This document shows, piece by piece, positions 8,463 to 16,447 of a DNA stretch of 64,000 bases. The stretch is from positions 1-64,000 of the forward strand of contig NZ_FOGS01000012.1 in assembly GCF_900111305.1 (NCBI RefSeq). The letters run 5' to 3'. The DNA comes from Vreelandella subterranea (lineage in GTDB: Bacteria; Pseudomonadota; Gammaproteobacteria; Pseudomonadales; Halomonadaceae). Within the stretch, counting starts at the first letter, position 1. Each line of letters starts with the position of its first letter. The position numbers and the translations under genes are program-made. The notes beneath the pieces are model-generated. The model saw only the letters and a list, made by a program, of their open reading frames with translations. It had not been told where the DNA came from and ran no database searches.

Positions 8463-8936
8463 TTAGCTCTCGTGGATATCCGGCTGGCGGCCCTCGGCAA
8501 GCTTGAGAAGCTTAACGCGAGTATGCCCGTCGTCATCTTTATTCTGAAACTTGGTAAGCAACGTCACATCTTGCTCGGTCAAGTAAACGGTTTCAAAAAA
8601 CGGGCCTTCACCTTTCATGTCGCAATTATCGGTGATGTCTTTTCCATGGGAGCAATAGAGCAATTCAAGGCCACCATAGCCTGCATTCTGCTCGCAATCT
8701 TTAGGCTCATCCCAGGTACCACAGTCGCCAATTTCCGGGATGCTGAACTGGAACTGCTCAAGCACTTCCAGCCGCCAATCGCGGTAACTGTACTCCCCTT
8801 CATATTCCAAACCCAATTCACTGGCCAGGTTTTGCTGGACAGCAACGGTGTCGCTATCGGCATGAAGCGCACCGGCCATCAGGCCCAGTGCCAAACCGCC
8901 TGCAATAGCGGTGATATGAAGTATGCGTTTAACCAT
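8463..8936 (-). CDS. prophage moron: secreted four-cysteine protein
   Basis: A 157-residue product on the strand opposite to the late operon, fitting tightly between the tape measure stop and the N gene start. The ATG at 8936 is chosen because it follows a GGGAGAAG SD and begins a classical signal peptide (MVKRILHITAIAGGLALGL, cleavage near ALHA). The mature part is about 130 acidic residues with four cysteines (GDC, KDC, LYC, DNC), suggesting two disulfides in the periplasm. I do not recognise the family. Base composition is lower in GC than the flanking tail genes. Reverse orientation inside a late operon, own SD and foreign composition are the marks of a moron expressed from the lysogen; surface or superinfection functions are possible but unproven. 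Confidence 0.7.
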   Translation of the reverse strand: MVKRILHITAIAGGLALGLMAGALHADSDTVAVQQNLASELGLEYEGEYSYRDWRLEVLEQFQFSIPEIGDCGTWDEPKDCEQNAGYGGLELLYCSHGKDITDNCDMKGEGPFFETVYLTEQDVTLLTKFQNKDDDGHTRVKLLKLAEGRQPDIHES

Positions 8937-8971
8937 TTTTCTTCTCCCTGTATCCAACGGAGTGTAGCCCA

Positions 8972-10129
8972 ATGAGCTGGCGTGATCGAATCGGCGACGG
9001 CACGGCCGAGTTCCGGGGCGTCACCCTGTACCTGGAACGCGGCTCCATTTCGCCTGGCCGCCGCGTCCAGGTACACGAGTACCCGCTGCGCGATGATCCA
9101 TATGTTGAAGACCTCGGCCGCAAGTTGCGTGAATGGCAGGTCATCGGCTATTTGCTGGGCGAAGATTACGATATCCAGCGCAACCAGCTAGCCGATGCTC
9201 TGGAACTGCCTGGCGCGTTCGAGATGCGCCACAGCTACTACGACACCCATCGCGTGGTGATTACCGGCGACCCGCGCATTACGGAAAGCACCCGCGAAGG
9301 CGGCATGGCGCGTGTGAGCTTCACCGTTGTACGCGCCGACGACTCCCCGCGCTACCCCACCGCGGTTGCGGATACCCAGCAGGTCGTGGCGTCTACCGCC
9401 GAGTCGTCACGCCTGGCGATTCTTGATGAGTTTATCGATGCTTTTGAGATCGTTGAGCTTGCTGTCGACCGCGTCGAGGCCGTAGAAGCGACGATCCTGG
9501 GCGCGATCAGCGAGATTGAAGGCATCGTTGGCGATGTCACCGGCACTATCGCGCGGCTGATTCGTACCCCCGCTGAACTGGGCGCGGCAATTCTATCCAG
9601 CATCGGCCAGATCAAGAACATGTTCGGCGAGCCAGGCAGAGCCCTCGGCGTTTATAGCGCCCTGTTTGGCACTGGCGAGGTGCGCTCAACCAGCTTTAGC
9701 GCCCCCCAGCAAACGCGGCTTGAGACTCAGGCACAGAATGCCGCCGTGGCGCTGATTCGCCGTGGCGCAGCGGTTGAAGCCGCCGAAGCATCTGCCGAGT
9801 GGCAGTACGAAACCCGGCAGCAAGCGGTCGAAACGCTGGAAGTTATCCACCAAGGCATTACCGAGCAGCTTAGCGGCAGCGTGCCGCCCTTGCCGCAAAC
9901 CACCCAACGCCTGGTGAGCTTGCGCGCTGCGGCCGTACAGGATCTTCGCCGTCGCGGCACCGCACTGCCCGAGCTAACCCGCTACACACCCAACGCCCGT
10001 ATGCCAGCGCTGGTGCTCGCTCACCGGTTATATGGCGATGCCCGACGCGATACCGACATCATCCGCCGCAACAACGTGCGCCACCCCGGCAGCGTGCCCG
10101 CTGACACCCTGGAGGTGCTGAGTGAGTGA
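8972..10129 (+). CDS. Mu gpN-like DNA circularisation/tail protein
   Basis: A 385-residue protein with the DNA_circ_N domain at the start: WRDRIGDGTAEFRGV, then the VHEYPLRDDPYVEDLGR motif and MARVSFTVVRA. In Mu, N has been reported in DNA circularisation and is a structural tail/baseplate hub-associated protein. The middle (about 150-230) is helical with amphipathic repeats; the C-terminal helix bundle is followed by ARMPALVLAHRLYGD. It lies before the P-like gene as in Mu, overlapping it by eight bases. Confidence 0.85.
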   Translation: MSWRDRIGDGTAEFRGVTLYLERGSISPGRRVQVHEYPLRDDPYVEDLGRKLREWQVIGYLLGEDYDIQRNQLADALELPGAFEMRHSYYDTHRVVITGDPRITESTREGGMARVSFTVVRADDSPRYPTAVADTQQVVASTAESSRLAILDEFIDAFEIVELAVDRVEAVEATILGAISEIEGIVGDVTGTIARLIRTPAELGAAILSSIGQIKNMFGEPGRALGVYSALFGTGEVRSTSFSAPQQTRLETQAQNAAVALIRRGAAVEAAEASAEWQYETRQQAVETLEVIHQGITEQLSGSVPPLPQTTQRLVSLRAAAVQDLRRRGTALPELTRYTPNARMPALVLAHRLYGDARRDTDIIRRNNVRHPGSVPADTLEVLSE

Positions 10130-11174
10130 ACTCGCGCTTGTCGTCGACGGCGACCGTCACCTGGGCTGGAAAGAAATCCAGATCCGCCGCAGCTTGGACG
10201 CCATGGCGGATAGCTTCGAGCTGGTGCTCTCCGAGAAGTGGGCCGACCGTGACGGCACCACCGTCGAGCCGCGCCGCTTGCGCACCGGCGCGCCGGTCGT
10301 GGTAGAGATCGACGGCGAGCCAGTGATTACGGGCCATATTGACGACGTGCTGCCCAGCTACGACGCCCGCTCGCACAGCCTTGTCGTCTCTGGCCGTTCC
10401 AAAACCGCCGACCTGGTTGACTCATCCAGCACCGCCCAGCCCTGGGAGACCGGCCAGACCGTGCTCCAGGTGGCCCGCCGTGTCGCTGAGCCGTTCGGTA
10501 TTGAAGTGGTGGCCGAAGTCGATGTGGGCGCACCGCTGCGCGCCTTGGAAGTCGAGCCAGGCCAGACCTTCGGTGAAGCGCTGGGCCAGCTCGCAAGCTA
10601 CCGCGCCTTGCTGCTAGTGGCCGACGAACAAGGCCGCCTGGTGCTCACCCGCCCACCCCGCGCCACGCTCAAAACCGAATTGGCGCTGGGCGAGAACATC
10701 CGCGTAGCCCGTGGCCGCTTTAGCGATCGTGACCGCTTTGGCGAAGTCATCGTGCAAGGACAAGGCGCGGCCGACGATACCTGGTTTGGCCGCCCGGCCA
10801 GCGGTGCGTCAGGCCGCGCGAAAGATGACGGCATCAAACGCCACCGCCCGACCTTGGTGCTCTGCGATACCAGCACTGACTCTTCATCGTGCCGCCAGCG
10901 CGCCGAATGGGAAGTGCGCCGCCGCTGGGGCCAGTCGCGCGGCATCACGTACACCGTCGCGGGCTGGCGGCATCAAGACGGCCTCTGGCGGCCCGGTGAC
11001 CTGGTGCCCATCCGCGACAAATGGATGTTCGACGAACCCGTCGAGTGGCTGATTACCGAGGTGCAACTGCTCCTCGATGAGCGCGGCGAACGCTCGGAGA
11101 TCCGTGTCGCCCCGCAAAGCAGCTACGACCTTGAAGCCGAGCCGGAACCGGAACGGGAGAGCGACGTATGGTAG
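10122..11174 (+). CDS. Mu gpP-like baseplate hub protein (gp44)
   Basis: A 350-residue homologue of Mu P, a gp27-like hub subunit. Recognisable parts are the opening ELALVVDGDRHLGWKEIQIRRSLDAMADSF, the VEIDGEPVITGHIDDV strand and the conserved WRHQDGLWRPGDLVPIRD near residue 285. The hub joins the tube to the baseplate and carries the spike. It uses a GTG start with a GGAGGT SD at 10111-10116 and overlaps both neighbours by a few bases, so N, P and gp45 are a coupled set. Confidence 0.88.
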   Translation: MSELALVVDGDRHLGWKEIQIRRSLDAMADSFELVLSEKWADRDGTTVEPRRLRTGAPVVVEIDGEPVITGHIDDVLPSYDARSHSLVVSGRSKTADLVDSSSTAQPWETGQTVLQVARRVAEPFGIEVVAEVDVGAPLRALEVEPGQTFGEALGQLASYRALLLVADEQGRLVLTRPPRATLKTELALGENIRVARGRFSDRDRFGEVIVQGQGAADDTWFGRPASGASGRAKDDGIKRHRPTLVLCDTSTDSSSCRQRAEWEVRRRWGQSRGITYTVAGWRHQDGLWRPGDLVPIRDKWMFDEPVEWLITEVQLLLDERGERSEIRVAPQSSYDLEAEPEPERESDVW

Positions 11175-11758
11175 GCCGCGAGACAACCAAGCTATTGAGC
11201 CCGCTATGGCGGCGGCTGCGCCTGCTGATCAGCCGCGCCGTTGTGGCTCGTACCGACAGTGCCAAAGGGCTGCAAATTCTCCAGCTGGATCTGCTGCGCG
11301 ATGAGACAAAACGCGTCGAGCATATCGAACCTTATGGATACACCGCACGCCCGCTGAAAGGTGCCGAAGCCATAGCAGCATCGGTCGGCGGTGCCCGTGG
11401 CCACCTTGTGGCGCTGCTGGCCACCGACCGCCGCTACCGCAAGCGCAATCTCGCCGAGGGTGAGGTCGCGCTGTACACAGACGAAGGCGATGAACTTGTG
11501 TTTAACCGGGGCCGGATCGTGCGCTTAAACGCCGGTTCAGCGGTGGAGGTCACTGCACCGAAGGTCACGATTACCGCAAGCACATCAATCACGCTGGACA
11601 CCCCGGACGTGTTCGCCACCGGCAACATCAAGGCCCAGGGCCAGGTCAGTGACGGCACCGGCTCCATGCAGGGCATGCGCGATACATACAACGGCCACAA
11701 TCACGACGAAAACGACAACGGCGGCCCGACTGACGCGCCCAATCAAGGGATGAACTGA
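11168..11758 (+). CDS. Mu gp45-like baseplate spike protein
   Basis: A 196-residue spike (gpV/gp45 family). The N-terminal OB-like domain (about 20-110) is followed by the alternating Thr/Val/Ala beta-helix (VTAPKVTITASTSITLDTPD). The C-terminal tip has HNH (YNGHNHDEN), two His one residue apart, the pattern that binds iron at the apex of P2 and Mu spikes. It punctures the outer membrane. The stop overlaps the start of the gp46-like gene (ATGATG junction at 11755-11760). Confidence 0.88.
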   Translation: MVGRETTKLLSPLWRRLRLLISRAVVARTDSAKGLQILQLDLLRDETKRVEHIEPYGYTARPLKGAEAIAASVGGARGHLVALLATDRRYRKRNLAEGEVALYTDEGDELVFNRGRIVRLNAGSAVEVTAPKVTITASTSITLDTPDVFATGNIKAQGQVSDGTGSMQGMRDTYNGHNHDENDNGGPTDAPNQGMN

Positions 11759-12195
11759 TGGACATTACGCTCGACGACGTCGACGGGCTGTTAGATGTCG
11801 CGCTCCTGGACGGCGACCTTGTCACAGATGACGGCCTGCGCACCGCTGTCGCATTCTCACTGCTCTGCGATCGCCGGGCAGAGGAAGACGACATCATCCC
11901 CGACGGCACCGACAACCGGCGCGGCTGGTGGGCCGATGCCATTGCCGATCAAGACGGCGACAAGTGGGGCTCTCGCCTCTGGCTGTTGAGCCGCGAGAAG
12001 GAACTACCCGAGGTACGACGCCGCGCCGAAGCCTACGCCGAGGAAGCGCTGGATTGGCTGCTCGCTGACGGCGTAGTCAGCGAAATAGTCGTCACCGCCG
12101 AGACGCTAAACCGCTCGGTGCTGTGGCTACGTGTCGATATCCAGCGCGGCGACGGCACCCGCATTTCCGACCGCTATCAATACGTGTGGAGCTAA
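11758..12195 (+). CDS. Mu gp46-like baseplate wedge protein
   Basis: A 145-residue member of the phage GP46 family: DGDLVTDDGLRTAVAFSLLCDRRA, then DNRRGWWADAI and WGSRLWLLSREK. It is equivalent to T4 gp25/P2 W wedge components, joining the wedges around the hub. Gene order and length agree with Mu. One base separates it from the gp47-like gene. Confidence 0.85.
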   Translation: MDITLDDVDGLLDVALLDGDLVTDDGLRTAVAFSLLCDRRAEEDDIIPDGTDNRRGWWADAIADQDGDKWGSRLWLLSREKELPEVRRRAEAYAEEALDWLLADGVVSEIVVTAETLNRSVLWLRVDIQRGDGTRISDRYQYVWS

Positions 12196-12196
12196 C

Positions 12197-13258
12197 ATGC
12201 CCTGGCAATCCCCAACGCTAAACGAGCTTGCCGAACAGATCCGCGCCGACCTGCGCGGCCGCCTGCCCAACGCTAACCCGGCGCTACGCCGGGCCATGCT
12301 GCGCGTAATTGCCGATGTTGATGCCGGGGCAGTACATGGCCTGTACGGCTACCTGGCGTGGCTCTCAAAGCAGCTGATTATCGACACCGCCGAGGGCGAA
12401 TGGCTGGAGCGCTGGGCCAGTATCTGGCGCATTTATCGCACCGGGGCGGTGGCCGCTGCCGGGCCGATATCCATGACCGGCGACCCCGGCGCTCAGCTGC
12501 TCGACGGCACTGAGCTTGAGCACGAAAACGGCACCACCTACACCGTGGATGAAACCGTCACGTTCGACGCCGAAGGCGTGGCCAACGTCGATGTTACGGC
12601 GGTTGATGCAGGCACCGATGGCAACCTGGAAGCCGGTGAAACGCTACGCCTGGTGTTGTCGATCAGCGGTATCGACGGCGAAGCCACAGTGGGCGATGAA
12701 GGCATTACGGGTGGTGCCGGGCGCGAGAGCGACGACCGACTGCGTGAGCGCCTATTGGAGCGCATTCAGAACCCACCTCACGGCGGCAACGAAGCCGACT
12801 ACCGCGCATGGGTACGCGAAGCCCATCCGGACATCACCCGCGTATGGATCGCCCGCCACAAGCCCGACATCGGTGAAGTCACAGCGCGCTTTGTGTGTGA
12901 CGACCTCGACGACATTATCCCGGAGTCTGAAGTCGTGGAAGCGGTCGAGACGTATATCGATGACGTCCGACCGGTGACCGCTAGAGGGTTCTACGCCGTC
13001 GCCCCAGAGCCTGCACCGATCCCGTTCGAGATCCGTTTAACGCCGGATACCGCCGAGGCGCGCGGGCGGATCGCGGAAGCGCTCGATGACTTCCTCGGCC
13101 AAACTGCTGAGCCCGGCGGTACCAGCTACCGCGAGCAGCTCTCCGGCGTGATCTACATCGCGGCGGGCAGTAGCCGCCACGAGCTGGAAGCGCCCGCCGC
13201 AAACGTCACTCACAGTGCCAATCAAATCCCCACGCGGGGTGAAATCACATGGCTCTAA
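12197..13258 (+). CDS. Mu gp47-like baseplate J protein
   Basis: A 353-residue baseplate J family wedge protein. The ATG at 12197 is preferred to an upstream in-frame start that would run into the gp46-like gene, because MPWQSPTLNELAEQIRADL is the family's N-terminus. The middle shows the ANVDVTAVDAGTDGNLEAG motif and GGAGRESDDRLRERLL, both diagnostic of baseplate J. The C-terminus is helical with a TSYREQLSGVI element. It overlaps the gp48-like gene by ten bases. Confidence 0.9.
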   Translation: MPWQSPTLNELAEQIRADLRGRLPNANPALRRAMLRVIADVDAGAVHGLYGYLAWLSKQLIIDTAEGEWLERWASIWRIYRTGAVAAAGPISMTGDPGAQLLDGTELEHENGTTYTVDETVTFDAEGVANVDVTAVDAGTDGNLEAGETLRLVLSISGIDGEATVGDEGITGGAGRESDDRLRERLLERIQNPPHGGNEADYRAWVREAHPDITRVWIARHKPDIGEVTARFVCDDLDDIIPESEVVEAVETYIDDVRPVTARGFYAVAPEPAPIPFEIRLTPDTAEARGRIAEALDDFLGQTAEPGGTSYREQLSGVIYIAAGSSRHELEAPAANVTHSANQIPTRGEITWL

Positions 13259-13848
13259 CACGCGACGATTATCACGGCATCCTGCACACCCTCGGCCCGC
13301 CGGGCCAGGCGCTCCCCCGGGAGCCAGAAAGCTTCTGGCAGCGGCTCCTGGAAGCCCGCGCCGGAGCGTTCCAGCGTGTCGATGCCCGCGCGGATACGTT
13401 GATCGAAGAGGCCGACCCTCGCACGGCCTCGGACCTGCTACCCGACTGGGAGCGCGTCACCGCGCTGCCTGACCCCTGCGTGACAGGCGAGCAAACCCTA
13501 AACGCCAGGCGCGACGGCGTTGTGCGTGTGCTCACCACCACTGGCGGTGCCAGCCGACCGTATTTCAAGGGCCTCGCGGCAGACCTCGGCTACGACATCG
13601 AGATCGAGGACTACCTCGCCCACACGGTCGGCAGTGACGTCAGCGAGCCGATTCGCGGTATCGACTGGCGCTGGGCGTGGACCGTCCGCGCCCCCAGCGA
13701 CACCGTTGAGTACTTCGCCGTGAACAGCGGCGTCAACGAACCCTTAGCGAGCTGGGGCAATGAACGCCTGGAGTGCGTGATATCCAGGCTCGCCCCCGCC
13801 CATTCCCTTGTACTGTTTGCCTACGGAGAAGACGAAAATGGTGGATAG
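13249..13848 (+). CDS. Mu gp48-like tail protein, DUF2313 (YmfQ)
   Basis: A 199-residue protein of the YmfQ/DUF2313 family with YHGILHTLGPPGQALP at the start, FQRVDARADTLIEEADPRTASDLLPDWER in the middle and the LECVISRLAPAHSLVLFAY ending. It connects the wedges to the tail fibres in Mu-like baseplates. It overlaps the fibre gene by eleven bases, again implying coupled translation. Confidence 0.87.
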   Translation: MALTRDDYHGILHTLGPPGQALPREPESFWQRLLEARAGAFQRVDARADTLIEEADPRTASDLLPDWERVTALPDPCVTGEQTLNARRDGVVRVLTTTGGASRPYFKGLAADLGYDIEIEDYLAHTVGSDVSEPIRGIDWRWAWTVRAPSDTVEYFAVNSGVNEPLASWGNERLECVISRLAPAHSLVLFAYGEDENGG

Positions 13849-14776
13849 AGTTTACAAACGCAACGCCACAGAGACGGCCCCCCAGCCGCCCGCAGATCCA
13901 AGCGAGGGGTACCCAACCGACGGCAACCCCGCCCAAAGTATCCCCGCGACGGCGCCGGGTGCTTACTGGTTCCACATGATTACCGAATCGCTGAGGCGGG
14001 TGGTGGTCGAGGCAGGGCTAACGCCGGATCATGAGGATCTGGGGCAGGTGCTGGGAGCACTAAACCGCATAGCAGCCCGAGGCGTAACAACCGTCACAGA
14101 TGCTGACTCACCAAAAGCCCTCACGATAGAAGACGCGGGGCTAGTACTGGTCGATGCGAGCAGCGGGTCAGTAGAACTAACGCTACCCAGTGTCAGCAAC
14201 AACCAGGGCGTTTCGTACCGAATCGTCCGCACCGATACGGAGACAGGCAACACAGTCACACTCACTCCTGACGGCGATGACACTGTCGATGGGGAGGAAA
14301 GTCTAAGCGTAGCTGTAGAAGGTCGGGCGGAAATTGAGACTGGTGCAGCCCCCGCTGGAGTTGGCGACTGGCAAGCATCGGCATTACGTGATGCAAGCGA
14401 GACAAAAAAAGGCATCCTGCGGCTTTCAACTTCGGCCCAGGCCCAAGAGTTGGCTGATGACAATACAGCACTGACTCCGGCGAAGTTGGCCGACGCATTT
14501 AAAAATTTAAATCATTCACTTGGTCCCAGTGGCTATCAAATTTTTCCAGGAGGTCTAATCATCCAATGGGGAGAAACAGAAGGGTATGCGGCCACGGGTA
14601 ACGGGGTAACGACGACTACGTTCCCAATATCGTTTACGAGTGAGTGCTATATAGTTCTAAACACAGACAATGATCTAACCTCGACTTCATATGTTCGTGT
14701 AGGGAATCTCACTACAACTTCCTTCGATGCGTTTGTGGACTCGAACGGCTGCTATTTTTTAGCTATAGGTGTTTAA
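13838..14776 (+). CDS. tail fibre protein with gp53-like C-terminal domain
   Basis: A 312-residue tail fibre. ATG 13838 is chosen because GGAGAAG precedes it. The first 60 residues are the Pro-rich baseplate-attachment part (NPAQSIPATAPGAYWF). A beta-rich shaft follows, then TLTP-type repeats, and the collar-like SALRDASETKKGILRLSTSAQA. The tip begins SGYQIFPGGLIIQWGE, the signature of the gp53-like fibre C-terminal domain. From about 14490 the DNA becomes AT-rich compared with the shaft, a usual sign of receptor-module exchange. The fibre is shorter than Mu S (about 500), suggesting a compact fibre. Confidence 0.85.
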   Translation: MVDRVYKRNATETAPQPPADPSEGYPTDGNPAQSIPATAPGAYWFHMITESLRRVVVEAGLTPDHEDLGQVLGALNRIAARGVTTVTDADSPKALTIEDAGLVLVDASSGSVELTLPSVSNNQGVSYRIVRTDTETGNTVTLTPDGDDTVDGEESLSVAVEGRAEIETGAAPAGVGDWQASALRDASETKKGILRLSTSAQAQELADDNTALTPAKLADAFKNLNHSLGPSGYQIFPGGLIIQWGETEGYAATGNGVTTTTFPISFTSECYIVLNTDNDLTSTSYVRVGNLTTTSFDAFVDSNGCYFLAIGV

Positions 14777-14777
14777 A

Positions 14778-15350
14778 ATGAATTATTACTACAGTCCTTC
14801 CACTAATGCGTTTTACCCTTTATCTCTTCGACCAGGATACGAGCGTTCAGATAATTGGCCTGCCGACGCTATACAAGTCACTGAAGAAGAATTCTCAATG
14901 TATGGACGCCGCGTACCCCCTCATGGCATGCGTCGCGGTTCCGATGATGAAGGCCGCCCCGTCTGGGTGCCAATACCGCCGCCGGAACTCGCTGACATCG
15001 CTGCGCGTAAGCTCGCCAGCATCGAGTCATCACGCAAAGCCGCTGAGTCTGAAGGCGTCGAAATCAGTGGCATTCGCTATGCGGGTGACCCAGGCAACCG
15101 CCAAGCCATTCGGGAGGCGCTAGAGAACGCCCAGGATAAGGGCATAGACACATTCAAGCGCTGGAAAGACAGCGACGACCAGTTCCATTTAGACCACCCA
15201 GTCGCCGACGTCTGGGCAGCACTACGCGCAATCGCAGAACGCCGCAGCGAACTCATCGACCGCGAAGGCGAGCTAGCAAAACAGATCGATGACGCTCTGG
15301 AGGCTGAGGATCGGGAAGCGTTGGAAGCTATCGAGTGGTCTGAGGGGTAA
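14778..15350 (+). CDS. tail fibre assembly protein with DUF4376-like domain
   Basis: A 190-residue chaperone-like protein following the fibre gene. The opening YYYSPSTNAFYPLSL is typical of Tfa-type assembly proteins. The helical second half (GVEISGIRYAGDPGNRQAIREAL) resembles DUF4376, seen in many such proteins. ATG 14778 is preferred; an in-frame GTG at 14769 would overlap the fibre stop. The first 100 bases share the AT-rich composition of the fibre tip, and the rest is GC-rich, so the exchange boundary falls inside this gene. It probably folds or caps the fibre. Confidence 0.8.
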   Translation: MNYYYSPSTNAFYPLSLRPGYERSDNWPADAIQVTEEEFSMYGRRVPPHGMRRGSDDEGRPVWVPIPPPELADIAARKLASIESSRKAAESEGVEISGIRYAGDPGNRQAIREALENAQDKGIDTFKRWKDSDDQFHLDHPVADVWAALRAIAERRSELIDREGELAKQIDDALEAEDREALEAIEWSEG

Positions 15351-15365
15351 AGAAGAGAGGAGCGA

Positions 15366-15395
15366 CCAGCGACGGTGCGGACACACCGTCGCTGG
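15366..15395 (+). terminator. 12-bp hairpin after tail fibre operon
   Basis: CCAGCGACGGTG (15366-15377) pairs perfectly with CACCGTCGCTGG (15384-15395) around a six-base loop, 16 bases after the fibre assembly stop. No U tract follows, so it may be a weak terminator, an RNA-processing signal or a 3' stabiliser. Confidence 0.55.
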
Positions 15396-15425
15396 CCACC
15401 AACAAGCAGCACACACCTGCCCGTC

Positions 15426-15488
15426 GGCCTAAGACTCCCCCGCCTAGCTAGGCGTCAGAGAGTCTAAGCCAAACGTTAGAACGTTAGA
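15426..15488. promoter_or_regulatory. dyad and direct-repeat region upstream of com
   Basis: This stretch holds a perfect 14-base palindrome CGCCTAGCTAGGCG (15441-15454). It is nested in an imperfect inverted repeat (GGCCTAAGACT 15426-15436 with AGTCTAAGCC 15461-15470) and followed by two copies of AACGTTAGA (15472-15480 and 15480-15488) just before the com SD. Mu com/mom is transcribed from its own activated promoter, so an operator role is plausible. I see no convincing -35/-10 pair. Confidence 0.45.
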
Positions 15489-15497
15489 AGGCTTGGC

Positions 15498-15695
15498 ATG
15501 GTGTTAATGGAAATTCGTTGTAAGCAGTGCAATCGCAAGCTGGCCAACGTCAGCGACTATCAGTTCATTGAAATCAAGTGCCCGCGTTGCAGGCACCTAA
15601 ACCAACAGAGAGCCACGAGCTCCAAACCACCAAAGGAGACGCATCGTGGCTACCCCAATCATTCCCTGGATGGGCGGCAAGCGCCGCCTAGCTGA
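15498..15695 (+). CDS. com: Com-like zinc-finger translational activator
   Basis: A 65-residue protein with paired CxxC knuckles (IRCKQCNRKL and IKCPRCRHLN), the same layout as Mu Com, a small RNA-binding zinc protein that opens a hairpin over the mom start so that mom can be translated. ATG 15498 follows GAAGG; ATG 15507 is also possible. The gene overlaps the downstream methylase by 50 bases, just as com overlaps mom in Mu. The residues after the second knuckle are basic then unrelated, as expected where the frame only serves the overlap. Confident in family and partner; RNA binding is by analogy. Confidence 0.85.
   Translation: MVLMEIRCKQCNRKLANVSDYQFIEIKCPRCRHLNQQRATSSKPPKETHRGYPNHSLDGRQAPPS
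15612..15650 (+). promoter_or_regulatory. hairpin sequestering SD and GTG start of methylase
   Basis: GCCACGA (15612-15618) is a perfect complement of TCGTGGC (15644-15650), which contains the GTG start at 15646. Inside, CTCC (15620-15623) pairs with the GGAG SD (15635-15638). Both ribosome contact points are therefore in stems. In Mu the mom start is likewise buried and Com relieves it. Folding and Com dependence are inferred. Confidence 0.7.
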
Positions 15696-16437
15696 CCGTA
15701 TCTTTCCGCTGATGCCACCGCACCAGTGCTACGTAGAGCCCTTCGCAGGCGGGGCCGCGCTGTTCTTCCTGCGCCCAGCACCTGCCGAGGTGGAAGTGCT
15801 AAACGACGTCAACGGAGACCTGGTCAATCTATACCGCGTGGTGCAGAACCACCTTGAGGAGTTCGTCAGGCAGTTCAAATGGGCGCTTTCTAGCCGCCAG
15901 GTGTTCGAATGGCTCAAGATGACACGACCAGAAACCCTAACGGACATACAGCGCGCAGCACGCTTCTATTACCTCCAGCAAAATGCCTTCGGTGCCCGCA
16001 TCGAAGGACGGAGCTTTGGCACAGCGACCACAGCACCACCAGGCTTAAACCTTCTGCGCCTGGAGGAGTCGCTGTCCGCCGCTCACCTGCGGTTGGCCAG
16101 CACCTTTATAGAGCACCTAAGCTGGCAAGAGTGCATCGAGCGATATGACCGTTCACACACCCTCTTTTATATGGACCCACCCTACTGGCAGACAGAAGGA
16201 TATGGGGTACCCTTTGGCATAGAACAGTACGAGGAGATGGCGAGCATGTTGGCCAAGCTCAAAGGCAAGGCCATCATCAGCCTCAACGACCACCCAGACA
16301 TCCGCCGGATCTTCGCGGACTACCACATCGAAACCACCGACATACGCTACACCGTCGGCGGCGGCAAAGGCTCAGACGCCAAAGAGGTGCTGATCTTCAG
16401 CTGGGATGTGGATGAAGAACCGGCGGGGTTGTTTTAG
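15646..16437 (+). CDS. DNA adenine methylase (D12 class), in the mom position
   Basis: A 263-residue D12-class N6-adenine methyltransferase. The SAM-binding motif FAGGAALFF is near residue 34 and the catalytic DPPY near 175, with the WMGGKRRLA N-terminal motif at about residue 8. It transfers a methyl group from SAM to adenine in DNA, probably protecting phage DNA from host restriction. It uses a GTG start with AAAGGAG SD, both in the hairpin described at 15612-15650, and overlaps com by 50 bases. It takes the place of Mu mom, which makes a different (carbamoylmethyl) adenine modification. Target sequence cannot be told from the protein. Confidence 0.88.
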   Translation: MATPIIPWMGGKRRLADRIFPLMPPHQCYVEPFAGGAALFFLRPAPAEVEVLNDVNGDLVNLYRVVQNHLEEFVRQFKWALSSRQVFEWLKMTRPETLTDIQRAARFYYLQQNAFGARIEGRSFGTATTAPPGLNLLRLEESLSAAHLRLASTFIEHLSWQECIERYDRSHTLFYMDPPYWQTEGYGVPFGIEQYEEMASMLAKLKGKAIISLNDHPDIRRIFADYHIETTDIRYTVGGGKGSDAKEVLIFSWDVDEEPAGLF

Positions 16438-16447
16438 GAAAACGGTC

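Noticed and set aside
8451..8975. Plus-strand frame of 174 codons filling the gap between tape measure and N, with end overlaps like an operon gene.
   Set aside because: The opposite strand has an SD, a textbook signal peptide and a natural acidic cysteine protein; the plus product looks like an unstructured mirror of it.
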